Assembly: GCF_042477335.2 (NCBI RefSeq)
Contig: NC_091255.1
Coordinates: 44,866,501-44,930,500 of the forward strand
From: Ovis canadensis
Taxonomy: Eukaryota; Chordata; Mammalia; Artiodactyla; Bovidae
Length of the DNA stretch: 64,000 nt
Direction of reading: 5' to 3'
The stretch's first letter is position 1; each line of letters begins with the position of its first letter. Below the pieces are notes generated by a model, which searched no databases, was not told the origin of the DNA, and worked only from the letters and a program-made list of their open reading frames with translations. The position numbers were made by a program, and so were the translations under genes. This document shows, piece by piece, positions 25,024-35,655 of this stretch.

Positions 25024-27058
25024 CATCCAGTTCAAGATGGCAGAATAGAAGGATGTGCGCTCATCCTCCTGCAAGAACACCAACGTTGCAACTAGCTGAG
25101 CAGCCACTGACGGCAGGACGCTGGACCCAAAAGAAGGTAGTGGAAGTGAAAGCGAGGCCGCTCAGTCGCGCCCAACTCGGCGACTCGTGGACTGTAGCCC
25201 ACCAAGCTCCTCCATCCGTGGGATTCTTCAGGCAAGAATACCGGAGTGGGTTGCCATTTCCTTCTCCACAAAAGAAGATAACACACACGCAAAGACGAAG
25301 AAGAAGCCACGGCAAGATGGTAGGAAGGGCACCATCATGATCCAGTCAAATCCCATACCCGCCAGGTGGGCGCCCCACAGGTTGGAGAACAATAATACCA
25401 AAGAAGTTCTGGAGCTACTGTGAAGGTTCGGAACCCCACGTCAGGCTTCCCAGCCTGGGGATCCGAAAAAGGGACTGAGAATCCCCAGGGAATCTGGCCT
25501 TGAGGGCCAGTGGGATTTGATTATAGGCCTTCCGGAGGACTGAGAGAAACAGAGATTCCAGTGTTGGAGGGCACAAACAAAATTTGCATGCACCAAGACC
25601 CAGAGGAGAGGAGCAGTGACCCCACAGGAGACTCAACCAAAACCACCTAGTGATGGAGGGCCTCCTGTGGAGGCTTGGGTTGGCAGGGGCTCGCCACAGG
25701 GATGGGGGCACTGCACAGTCCCTCTTGGCAAACCCTCTTGGGTCCGCCATTAACTCCACCATAGAGCCCACAGACTGGAGAGCTAGGTCACCTCAGGCCA
25801 AGCAACTACCAGGGAGGGAGTGCAGCCCCACCCATCAGCAGATAATTGGATTAAAGCTTTACTGGGCAAGGCCCTGCCCACCAGAGCAGTTTTCCCCACT
25901 GCTAGTCCCTCCATCGGGAAGCTTACACAAGCCTCAGCCTCATCCATCAGAGGGCAGACAGAAGAAACAAGAAGAAGCATAGTCTCACCGCAGCTAAAAC
26001 AAACCATGTTACAGAAAGTCAATCACAATGAAAACGCAGAAAGTTATGTCCTAGATGAAGGGACAAGATAAAATCCCAGAAAAACAACTGAATGAAGTGG
26101 AGATAGGCCACCTTCCAGAAAAACAATTCAGAATAAAGACAGAGAAGAGAAGATGATCCAGGATCTCGGGGAAAAAATGGAAGCAAAGATTGAGAAGATG
26201 CAAGAAATGTTTACCAAAGACCTAGAAGGATGAAAGAACAAGCAAACAGAGATGAATAACACACTGGAAGGAATCAATAGCAGAACTGAGGCAGAAGAAC
26301 AGACAAATGACCTGGAGGGCGGAATGGTGGGGATCACTGCCAAAGGACAGAGTACAGAAAAAAGAATGAAAAGAACTGAGGACAGGCTAAGAGACCTCTG
26401 GGACAACATTAAACACATTCACATTATAGGGATCATGGAAAGAGAAGAAAGAAAGGACCTGAGAAAATATTTGAAGAGATAATAGCTGAAAACTTCCCAA
26501 GCAGGGGAAAGGAAATAGTCAACCAAGACCAGGAAGCACAGAGAGTCCCAGGAAGGATAAACCCAAGGAGGAACACCCCAAGACACATAGTAATCAAACT
26601 GACAAAAATTAAAGACAGATAACATATTAAAAGCAACAAAGGAAAAATGACAAATAACATAACAGCGGAACGCCCATCAGGCTATCAGCTGATTCCTCAA
26701 CAGAAACTCACAGGCCAGAAGGGAAAGGCATGACATATTTAAAGTGATGAAAGGGAAGAAACTACAAGCAAGAATACTCTAACTAGCAAGACTCTCCTTC
26801 AGATTTGATGGAGAAGTCAAAAGCTGTCCAGATAAGCAAAAGTTAAGAGAATTCAGCACCACCAAATCAGCTTTACAACAAATGCCAAAGGAACTTCTCT
26901 AGGCAGGAAACACAAGAGTAGGAAAAGACCTATAGAAAATAACCCCAAAACAATTAAGAAAATGGTAATAGGATCATACATATCGGTAATTACCTTAAAT
27001 GTAAATAGATTAAACACACCAACTAAAAGGCATAGACTGGCTGGGTGGATGAAAACAC
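25024..27058 (+). mobile_element. L1 LINE, 5'UTR-ORF1-start of ORF2, degraded
   Basis: It starts with the L1 5' end (TTCAAGATGGCAGAATAGAA) and runs through a broken ORF1. The longest open piece, 26252-26482, is rich in Glu/Lys/Arg like the L1 ORF1 coiled coil. The ORF1 C-terminal region follows at about 26640-26910 and the beginning of ORF2 near 26950-27050. Stops and frameshifts are scattered throughout, so it is not mobile. A Bov-tA SINE is inserted near its 5' end, and the ORF2 part is cut off by another SINE at 27059. Confidence 0.8.
25140..25269 (-). mobile_element. Bov-tA-type SINE inserted in the L1
   Basis: Reverse-orientation Bov-tA body (GGACTGTAGCCCACCAAGCT, GGAGTGGGTTGCCATTTCCT). 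Near-perfect target-site duplications AAAAGAAGGTA (25129-25139) and AAAAGAAGATA (25270-25280) flank it, showing that it inserted into the older L1. Confidence 0.85.
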
Positions 27059-27266
27059 GTGTATGTACGCACTTCCAAGTCCTAAGTCACTTCCGTTGCA
27101 TCCGACTCTTTGAGACCCCCTGTCCTGTAGCTCAGGATAGGCTCCTCTGTCCATGGGATTCTCCAGGCAAAAATACTGGAGTGGGTTGCCATGCCCTTCT
27201 CCAGGGGAATCTTCCTGACCCAGGGACCGAAACTGTGTCTCCCATAGTTCCTTTATTGCAGGCAGA
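27059..27266 (-). mobile_element. Bov-tA SINE
   Basis: Reverse orientation. Landmarks are CTCTGTCCATGGGATTCTCC, GGAGTGGGTTGCCATGCCCT, and the tRNA-like head near the right end with TTGCAGGCAGA. Confidence 0.85.
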
Positions 27267-27475
27267 ACCCAGCCAAAACCCTGCTTGGGACTTGAACCCA
27301 CATGGCCGGGACTCAAACCCAGCCAAAACCCACGGTACTAGGTTTCAGGCCCTAATGAAGCTGGGGTTCTTGATGAGTCATCGCAGAAAGAATTCAGGCA
27401 AGAAGTGGATTTATTCAGATACAGAGAGAAGCACACTCCAGAGACAGAGTGTGGGCCATCACAAGCGTCGTAGAA
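27267..27475 (-). mobile_element. Endogenous-retrovirus LTR-like fragment
   Basis: The AGAATTCAGGCAAGAAGTGG stretch, the TGGATTTATTCAGATACAGA region and the repeated CCCAGCCAAAACCC resemble ruminant ERV LTR material in reverse orientation. No retroviral coding sequence is present. The assignment is from pattern memory and is moderate to weak. Confidence 0.4.
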
Positions 27476-27508
27476 AACCTTTATATAAATATATGTATAT
27501 AATATCGG

Positions 27509-27778
27509 AGAAGGCAATGGCACCCCACTCCAGTACTCTTGCCTGGAAAATCCCATGGATGGAGGAGCCTAGAGGGCTGCAGTCCATGGAGTCACTAAGA
27601 GTCGGACACAACTGAGCGACTTCACTTTCACTTTTCACTTTCATGCATTGGAGAAGGAAATGGCAACCCACTCCAGTGTTCTTGCCTGGAGAATCCCAGG
27701 GACGGGGGAGCCTGGCGGGCTGCCGCCTATGGGGTCGCACAGAGTCGGACATGACTGAAGCGACTTAGCAGCATGTGT
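27509..27778 (+). mobile_element. Bov-tA2 (dimeric) SINE
   Basis: Two related monomers lie in tandem: GGAGAAGGCAATGGCACCCC...GACACAACTGAGCGACTTCA, then GGAGAAGGAAATGGCAACCC...GACTGAAGCGACTTAGCAGC. This is the classic bovid dimer. Confidence 0.92.
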
Positions 27779-27799
27779 AATATATATATTTTAGAAAAC

Positions 27800-28340
27800 T
27801 TATTAATTTTTGCCCCACTAAAAAAATTATGACATTTTGATTCCACTTGTTTGACTTAGTATGAATAGAATGCTAGATTTGTAATTAAAAAATAAATATG
27901 CAACTAGCAACAGAGATTTACTGTATAGCACAGGGAACTATAGTCAATATTTATAATAACCTATGATGGAAAATAATTGCAAAAATAATATAAATTTTAT
28001 AACTGTACAATAATAATATAATTTTATAACTGTATAATATAAATTGTGTAACCGAATCACCTTGCTGAGCACCTGAAACACTATAAGTCAGCTATACTTC
28101 AATAAAATGTATATATTTTTTAAAATAACTGCAAAGAATATACCCAATCACACATTTTACATAAGGTTAATTTCTTAATATCAGATCTATAGAGTTCAAA
28201 TTTCCAATTTTTCATACATGTCTTTTCTTTTTACAATGCATTTGTTTGAATCAGGACCCAAATAAGATGCATACATTGCATGTATACATATTCATTGATA
28301 AGCTTCTTTGAAATCTCTTAATCTATGGGCTCCCCCTTCA
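27800..28340 (+). mobile_element. L1 3' end and older L1 3'UTR-like sequence
   Basis: GTATAGCACAGGGAACTATA, GAACTATAGTCAATATTTAT and TATACTTCAATAAAATGTAT mark an L1 3'UTR (about 27890-28115). The following AT-rich part to ~28340 resembles an older L1 tail. Confidence 0.65.
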
Positions 28341-29150
28341 ACTACCATTCTCTCTCTCTCTCTGGCTTCCCTTGGGGTAACCAGGTCGCTTGTTGTGTAG
28401 TCTGGATTTTGTCTGGACGTTGCTGATTGCAACTCTACTGTGTTCTTTAACATATTCCTCTGACTACTGTACTCCTTGAAAACTGTATTTCCTGTACGTT
28501 GTTATGTCTCACAAATTGTAGTTGGGTTGAGATTTCCTGATCAGTTGTAGGTTCCACTTTCTCTGGCAAACCATTTCAAAGGTGATCATAGGAGCCCATC
28601 TTGATCATGTGATATGTCCTATTCACCTGGAGCATGCATCTAGGGAAACTGGAAGGTCAATTCTGCATCTCAGTCTCTCAACCGTGTCCACAAAAGCCCA
28701 GTCCAGATTCCCACGCCTCTGCCTTACTCCTGCTGCTGGGGCACTGGCTTCAGCTAGCTGATTTTCTGTCCTTGCTGCTTTCCCATCCGCACCTGTTTCC
28801 CCAGCTTTCCGCCCTATATTAGCCATTCAGTGTCTCAGTTTAATCCCTTTGGTCCTTTGTCCCTGTCTGTCCCCATCTCCATCAATGTTTGCTGAATAAA
28901 TGATTAATTGAATATCATCTCTCCAGTTCTCGCATTCCACTTCCGTCTCTATGAATCTGTCCCTTGACCTCTGAGCCATATTTTTTTCATCTGCATCTGA
29001 AACGGAGGTTTAGATGTCATGAGGGACAAAGGAAAGGGATTATCGTCATTGTGATCCCACCGTCGCATCCGCCTCCTAGACTCCACCCACATCTTTTTCT
29101 CCCGCATCCTCTTCTCTGCCCCCAGCAAAACAAAGGGTGTGATCTCTCAT
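28341..29150. other. Unassigned intergenic sequence
   Basis: No gene, domain or confidently named repeat is recognised. There is a short CT run near 28350. The short ORFs present look random. Confidence 0.5.
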
Positions 29151-29400
29151 TCTGCCACGAGAGGGCGCATTCGTCTGTTCCAGCCCGGACCTGCGCCTGC
29201 GCAATATTGGGCTAGAGCTGGGTGGCCAGTCGGAATCTCAACAGACCGCCCCGCCCCGGGCTAGGGATACACGTCAGAGGCGCTTGCTGAGCGCGGCGGC
29301 TGGAGGGGACCCACAGCCTCTTGTCCTCCCCTTCCGGGTCCAGAGGATGTTCTCCCAAAACATCAAAATAGTGAGGAGGACCCGAGGGGAGGCAGGGGAC
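29150..29400. promoter_or_regulatory. Orphan CpG-rich spot with CTCF-, NRF1- and ETS-like motifs
   Basis: A local CpG cluster lies in repeat-rich DNA far from any recognised gene start. CCACGAGAGGGCGC (29155-29168) fits the CTCF core. GCGCCTGCGC (about 29192-29201) resembles the NRF1 palindrome. CTTCCGGG (29331-29338) is an ETS core. Possible roles are an insulator or an unannotated, perhaps noncoding, promoter. No convincing ORF starts here. Confidence 0.45.
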
Positions 29401-29592
29401 TGGACACAATGCCCTCTTTCCTACCTTCCCCATCATCTATATCATTCCTCGGACTTAAAAGGACAATTCCATTTTTACCCACCCCCACGACATTTGGGGG
29501 AACCAGCCTGAAGACCTAAGTGTACCCATAATACCCCTCCCCTACTCGGCCTTTTATCGGTGAACTTGTCTTCAAAGGGGTTCCTTGAGCCT

Positions 29593-29696
29593 CCTGACCG
29601 CCCACAGCTATCAGTCTTGAATCTGAGAAGGCCAGAGGCCACCCCCTGACCGCCCACAGCTATCAGTCTTGAATCTGAGAAGGCCAGAGGCCACCC
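29593..29696 (+). repeat. Perfect 52-bp tandem duplication
   Basis: Two identical 52-base units (29593-29644 and 29645-29696), each beginning CCTGACCGCCCACAGC, abut with no spacer and no visible differences. Confidence 0.95.
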
Positions 29697-29769
29697 CTGG
29701 CCAAACATTTTAGCTTAGAGGAGGTAACAGAATGAGAGGGTCTGCCTGAGGTCCCACAGCAATCTGCGC

Positions 29770-30005
29770 CGCTAGATCTCTGGACTTGGAGCTGAGTCCT
29801 GTCCAGACACTCCCTTTCTGTAAAGTGGGGGCAATAAGGGTTGATGAGATAATGGAAGTGAAAGTGCTTTATAATCTGTAAAACTCTGGAGGAAGTAAGG
29901 GGGCTTTTATTTATTTATAACTGACAGTGCAAGGCAATAGCTGCCCAGGGTCAGCCCACTAGCACAGCTTGAGAGCTGGGAGAGGTCAGATTTAGAAGCC
30001 ATCTC
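29770..30005. mobile_element. MIR-like fragments
   Basis: A forward MIR piece (TTTCTGTAAAGTGGGGGCAA and the following ATGAGATAATGGAAGTGAAA region) is followed by a weaker reverse MIR-like piece near 29930-30000. Confidence 0.45.
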
Positions 30006-30424
30006 TTCTAGAGGATTAGGAGATAAACAGAATTTCACTGTCTTACCAAGGACTTGCCAACATGGGCCCCAGTCTCACCAAAACCAGAAGGAAGGTAGCT
30101 GAGGTCATCACTGAGAAGTAACAGAAGCACCACGGCAACGACTTCCAGTGAAAGGTATCTCCATCAGGCTGCAGGAGGAGAGAGATAATTACATGCCTGA
30201 GGCCTGGGGCCCTGGCTGGAGAGATCACTGAAGTATTGTAGATTCTGACACTAAGGAAGTGCTGAAGCTCTTGAACTTTGGCAGTCTGTTCAAACTGCAG
30301 GCCATTGTGCCCACAGTTGGGATGAATTTCACAACATCACATGGAAACTTGACTCTTGCTGCTGTAGTTTAGTATTTTCACCCTAAACCTTGGACAAAAG
30401 AAAGAAAGGAAACAAAGTCTCTGA

Positions 30425-31440
30425 ACTTTTTTTTTTTTGCAGATGGTATGATTATTTATGCGGAAAACCCAAGAGATTCCATAGGTATGTTGTCAAGAGT
30501 TACTCAGAGAGATCGCCAGGATGCTGGACAAAATTTAACATCCAAATTCAAATAGAATACAGAATTCAACAGTGTTTCTATACTCAAGCAATAATTTATT
30601 AGAAACTAATATCTTTTTAGAAAGAAATCATACCCAAAATTAAAATTGTACAGAACCCAGAAAAAAAAACTTAGAAAAGATATTAAAAGATATTTATGAA
30701 GCAAAACTAGGCTATAAAACCATAAAAACTACCAGCTAGAAAAGGAATAAATTGAGCGATGGAGAGATATATTAAGTTTAGGGATGAGAAACCTCAATGT
30801 CACAAAGACAGTTCTCTCCATAAAAATCTTCTGATTCAATCCAAGCCCACTAAATATTGCAACAGGGTTTTTCAGAGAGCTAGGCAAACTGATTCTAAAA
30901 TTCATATGGGAGAGAAGAGGACCAAGAAGAGATTAGACAATTCTGAAATGAAGACTTATTTGAAAGCGATAGTAATTAACACAATGTGGTATTGTTGCTG
31001 GGCTAGACAGAGATCAATAGAATAGAGTGCCCAGAAACAGATCCAAGCATATGTGGGAATGTGATTTATGACGGCAGTGGCCTTGCAACTTAGCGAGAAT
31101 ACACATTTCAATAAAAAATGTTGTAACAATTGACTTTTCATCCATAAATGTTAATTTCAGATGGATTAAAGATCTGAAAGTGAAAGACAAAACTTTAAAA
31201 TAATTAGCAGAAAATGTAGGAAATCTCAGGAAGGAAACGTTTTCTTAGATGAGAGACATAATTTATAAAAGATCAATTTCACTACATCACCAAAAAAAAA
31301 GCTTTGTCCTATGAAAATGACATTATAAACAAAAGATAAGCAACAGCCTAGATGATAATATTGGTAGGACATACAGCAGATAAAAGGTTAGTATGTGGGT
31401 ATTGATCTCCTACACATCAATAAGCAAACGCAGAGCTTTG
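30425..31440 (+). mobile_element. Old L1 LINE, ORF2 3' portion
   Basis: L1 ORF2-derived landmarks are GGTATGATTATTTATGCGGA, AATTCATATGGGAGAGAAGA and CAGAGATCAATAGAATAGAG. There are many stops and it is inactive. It continues after the interruption at 31441-31985. Confidence 0.8.
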
Positions 31441-31985
31441 AGTGCCACGCCAAATGACATTCTTTTCCTTATTCCTACTGATAGACTCCTGATTCAAAAG
31501 TCAAGGGTCTAGGCTTTGGATGAGGCTGGGCTTTCCCCGTTCCCATCAGGCGAACAGTGATTGGTCTAAGGAGAGCATGCTGATAAAGTTCCTCTGGTCA
31601 GTGATTGGTTTAGATATAGATATGTATACAGTTCTGTCCACTGAGACCAGAAGGGAGATTTCCTGTGGGACTCTGGGGAAAAAAAAAAAAAAAAACCACC
31701 CTGAGAAGAAAGCATCATTTATTTTGCTTCTGGACATTGTTGTCTGCATGAGACACCCAGGGAAGAGGCAGCCATCTTGGACCATAAGGGGGCCAGCCTA
31801 GGAAGCAAGAAAGAACCTCTTCTTTGATGTCACAGTTGAGTCTCTGAATGAACCAAACCTAGGACTCCTTGTTATGTGAGATAATATAACTCCCTTTTTT
31901 TGCTTAAACCACTTCTAACCAGACTTTCTGTAACTATATCAATAGTTGCACTGGGTAGCGAAGGATGTGGATGTAAGCAATTTGC
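31441..31985. mobile_element. Insertion splitting the old L1, possible LTR fragment
   Basis: About 540 bp separate two parts of one L1. The right part (GTTATGTGAGATAATATAAC and the following TGCTTAAACCACTTCTAACC) resembles the 3' end of a mammalian MaLR-type LTR. An A17 run sits at about 31679-31695. The identity is tentative. Confidence 0.3.
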
Positions 31986-32990
31986 CTGGAAGAAACCCAG
32001 ATGGCCAATGAGCATGATAAGATGTTCTGCCTCAGAGGCAAGGAATGCAAATGCAAATGAGATACTACTTCACACCCATCAGATTAGCAAAAATAGAAAG
32101 TCTAACAAGAGCAGATGTTGGCAAGGATGTGGTCAGATAGGACATCTTTTACAAATGCTGGTGGCAGGAGCATAAACAGGCTACAGAACAGCTCAGCAGG
32201 ACTGGTCTAGGTGACAGTGTGCCTGCAGCCTTGGCTTCCCGCTCCGAGGTGTACACTCCAGAGATGGGTTCAGATGAGCACAAGGATGCTCATCACAGCC
32301 CTGCTTATTACAGAAAAACAGAAACAACTCAAAAGCCCATCAGCGGAGGAGCTGATAAATAAGTTGTGGCTTGTTCATATGATGAAATAGTAAACAGAAG
32401 TTAAAATCAATGAACCAAAGCCACATATGTCAATGTGGCTCCATTATGAAAAGCACCTCAAGTGAAAAAAAGACACAAATTATACATACAGCGTGATGGT
32501 CTTATATACATTTTAGTAATACAGAAAGCATTATTATATGCTGATTTATGAATACTTAAAGGTATAGAAAAAGTATGAAATTATGGGCCAGACTTAAAAG
32601 GGAAGGAAATTCTGACATATGTTACAACGTGGGTGAATCTTGAGGACATTATGCTATTTGAAATAACCCAGTCACAAAAGGACAAATACCATATGATTCC
32701 ATCTATAATATAGATTATATATGATGCACCTAGAGTAGTCAGTTCAGAGACAGGAAGTAGAGTGCTGGTTGCCAGGGACTTGGGGGTGGGGGCCTGGGGA
32801 GTTACCGTTTAGTGGATAGAGTTTCAGTTGGAAAGAGGAAAAAGTTCTGGAGATGGATAATGGTGATGGTTGCATCACAACACGAGTGTACATAATGCCA
32901 GTGAACGGTACACTTAAAATGGTTAAAATAGTGATTTTTATGTTATGTATATCTGACAATTAAAATGGTTATTAAAAAATTCTGGACCAT
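31986..32990 (+). mobile_element. Old L1 LINE, 3' end
   Basis: Continuation of the L1 at 30425: GAGATACTACTTCACACCCA, GGCAAGGATGTGGTCAGATA, then the 3'UTR with TTAAAATGGTTAAAATAGTG and an A-rich end near 32985. Confidence 0.8.
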
Positions 32991-33139
32991 AAAGGATGCA
33001 TTCCAAATTTTTGAGAGTGGGTAGCGTTGGCAGTGGGATTAGGGAGCCAGAGAAAGGGGTTTCAGCTAATTCTCATGTTCTGTTCTTCTATTTGAAAGAA
33101 CCTGCAGCAAAAATGACACAATAACAGCAGGATTTTGTG

Positions 33140-33252
33140 TTTTGTTTTGTTTCCTTTTGGCCACTTCCTGCGACGAGGGATCTTATTTTCCCAACCAGTA
33201 CCCCCTACTTTGGGAGTGCAGTGTCTGAACCACTGGACCACCAGGGAAGTCT
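33140..33252 (-). mobile_element. CHR-type SINE fragment
   Basis: Reverse orientation: TTTTGGCCACTTCCTGCGAC... through CCACTGGACCACCAGGGAAG. Confidence 0.65.
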
Positions 33253-33284
33253 CTGCTGGTACTTATAAATCAGTTTTGTTTGTG

Positions 33285-33523
33285 GACTTCCTGGGGGCTT
33301 CCCAAGGGGCACTAGTGGTAAAGAACCCGCCTGCCAATGCGAGAGATAAGACAGATACGGACAGGTTCAATCCCTGGGTCAGGAAGATCCCATGGAGAAG
33401 GAAATAGCCACCCATTTCAGTATTCTTGCCTGGAGAATCCGATGGACAGAGGAGCCTGGTGGGCTACAGTCCATGGGGTCGCAAAGAGTTAGACCCGACT
33501 GAAGTGACTCAGCAGCAGCAGCA
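33285..33523 (+). mobile_element. Bov-tA SINE
   Basis: TGGTAAAGAACCCGCCTGCC head, GGTTCAATCCCTGGGTCAGG B-box-like part, body ending in a CAGCAGCAGCAG tail. Confidence 0.92.
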
Positions 33524-33872
33524 GTTGGTGGAGCAGTGGATAAGAATCTGCCTGCCAATGCAGGGGACATGGGTTTGATTCCTGGTCAGGGAAGATTCCA
33601 CATGCCTCAGAGCAACTACGCCTGAGTGCCACAACTACTGAACCTGCTCTCTGGAGCCCAGGAGCCGCAGCTGCCAGGCCGACATGCTGCAGTTACTGAG
33701 GCCCCTGTGCCTAGAGCCTGTCCTCCACGACAAGAGAAGCCACCCCAATGAGAAGCCAATGCATCGCAATGAAGAGAAACCCTCTCGCCCCCCACCCCCA
33801 CCCCACTCACCCCAGCTAGAGAAAGCCCACACAAAAAAGTAACGAAGATCTGCCTCAGTCAAAAAAATATTT
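33524..33872 (+). mobile_element. CHR-2-type tRNA-Glu SINE
   Basis: Full-length-looking element: AGTGGATAAGAATCTGCCTG, GAGCAACTACGCCTGAGTGC, CAAGAGAAGCCACCCCAATG, GAGAAAGCCCACACAAAAAA. CHR SINEs occur in ruminants, whales and hippos, which supports the taxon call. Confidence 0.88.
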
Positions 33873-33892
33873 TTTAATTGTTTGTTATGTGA

Positions 33893-33992
33893 TTCTCTTT
33901 CTTTTTTGGCCTCTCGCAGGGATCGAATACAGGCCAACAGCAGTTGAAAGCACCACATCCTAATCACTGGACTGCCAAGAAATTCCCTGAAC
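33893..33992 (-). mobile_element. CHR-type SINE fragment
   Basis: Reverse orientation: TTTTGGCCTCTCGCAGGGAT...AATCACTGGACTGCCAAGAA. Confidence 0.65.
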
Positions 33993-34671
33993 TTTTCTTA
34001 TTTTTTAAGAAACTTTTCAAACTAAAAGTAAAAACGTAGGTGTGTAAATTCTTTTCTCTCTCAGAACAGAGAGTTCTCTAAATAGAACTGCCCTGAAGTG
34101 GCAAGATTTGCCACCCCAGTCCTCACTGTCAAGGCCACCTGAAGTGCAAGGGGTTTAGCATGGAGCCTTAGAGCTGAGCTGCTTTTGCAGAGGGTACCTG
34201 GGCTAGGCACATGCAGCCCGCTGAGCCTGGTGGAGCCAGTTGTTAGGGAACCTGGCAGGGCCAGTATCTGCTCTCCCTTGACCCTGGGCAGGTGAGGCAA
34301 AGGCTGACGGGAACATGCCTTTTGAGAGCCAACCTCTTTCCCAGGCACCCACTGCAGACCCAGACAGCACATGAACAATAGAAACCAACATCAAAACACG
34401 GGAATGTGTAATAATAGCACTTGGAGCAGGCAGGAAAAAAAAAGGGTTCTTCGAATCTGCTGATGACAAAATAACATTGCTCAATCTTTCCCTTTTTTTT
34501 TTTTTTTTCTTTGACTTCCTTGCATATCTCTCGAGTTCCCATAGCTATGGCTGTCTGCTTTACAAAATACATATTTACAAGCCCTCTAAGCCTGGCTAAA
34601 TATAGCCTTTCCTTTAAAGCAACTGATGATTTGGAGAAATCTTTCCTCTGTCCTATCCTTTCCCTGCCCCC

Positions 34672-34710
<39 letters not shown>

Positions 34711-35267
34711 CCTGACTCCTCCTTCTAGGTCTCCGTCCTAAATCTCAAGGCATCTGAACTTTCCAAGTGACATTAGAACAAAATGTGGAGGGTGAATGAA
34801 AGAAATAGGGGCTCAAGCAGAGGGATCCAGGAAAGGCAGTCTCCCAGCTGCGGGAGGACCTCAAAGAATCCCTCTCTCTGCAGGGGCACTGGGGGCCTTG
34901 AGACACTAAGAGGCAGGAATGAAAAACCCTTTGGGAGGTAGAGAAGCAAAGTCACCTTCACTCCAGGGATGATCCCAAAAGATTTGGAGACAAGGTGTGC
35001 TTATATTTCAGAATCTCATATAATAGACCTTAAAGGGAAACGAGAGGCCCCATAGCCCAGTGGAGACACAGGTAGAAATGCAAATATTGATGCCTTGTTT
35101 CAGCCACACCTCCCCACACATGTACACACATACCGTTACATGTTTGGATAGCCATGTAATCAATAACAGCCTACACACCAAGTTCAGACATTCAAATTTG
35201 AACAATTTGATGAAACTGAGGCTTAGGGAGTAAAAACAATTAGCCCAACCAAGGTCGCTCAGCAAGT
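33993..35267. other. Intergenic sequence, no gene seen
   Basis: The only distinct structure is the (CA)n tract at 34674-34709. A T-run lies at about 34493-34509. ORFs are short and carry no recognisable domain. Confidence 0.6.
34674..34709 (+). repeat. (CA)n microsatellite
   Basis: Uninterrupted CA run. Confidence 0.95.
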
Positions 35268-35480
35268 GGGTAGAAAAGTGTTAGTCACTCAGTTGTGTTC
35301 AATTCTCTGCGACCCCATAGACTATAGCCCACCAGGCTCCCCTGTCCATGGAATTCTCCAGGCAGGCATATTGGAATGGATAGCCATTCCCTTCTCCAGG
35401 GAATCTTTCCCACCCAGGGATCAACTAAAGTTTCCTGCACTGCAGGCAGATTCTAAATGCATGGAGGTAGGGCTTAGTTC
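35268..35480 (-). mobile_element. Bov-tA SINE, first arm of an inverted pair
   Basis: Reverse orientation: GACTATAGCCCACCAGGCTC, GTCCATGGAATTCTCCAGGC, GCACTGCAGGCAGATTCTAA. Confidence 0.88.
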
Positions 35481-35487
35481 ATGCTAG

Positions 35488-35655
35488 GGCATGTAGCTCA
35501 GAGGGTAAAGCCTCTGCCCACAATGTGGGAGACCCGGGTTCGATCCCTGGGTCAGGAAGATCCCCTGGAGAAGGCAACCCACTCCAGTACTCTTGCCTGG
35601 AAAAGCCCATGGACGGAGAAGCCTGGTAGGCTATAGTCCATGGGACATCACAGGG
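35488..35655 (+). mobile_element. Bov-tA SINE with intact-looking Pol III A and B boxes
   Basis: The tRNA-like head carries TAGCTCAGAGG (35494-35504, A box) and GGTTCGATCC (35537-35546, B box). The Bov-tA body ends near GGCTATAGTCCATGGGACAT. It faces away from the SINE at 35268-35480, forming an inverted repeat. Confidence 0.9.

Noticed and set aside
26252-26482. 76-codon ORF with coiled-coil-like composition as a host gene
   Set aside because: It is a fragment of L1 ORF1 inside an identifiable degraded LINE.
35488-35655. tRNA gene suggested by A and B boxes
   Set aside because: The cloverleaf does not close and the sequence continues into a Bov-tA SINE body.
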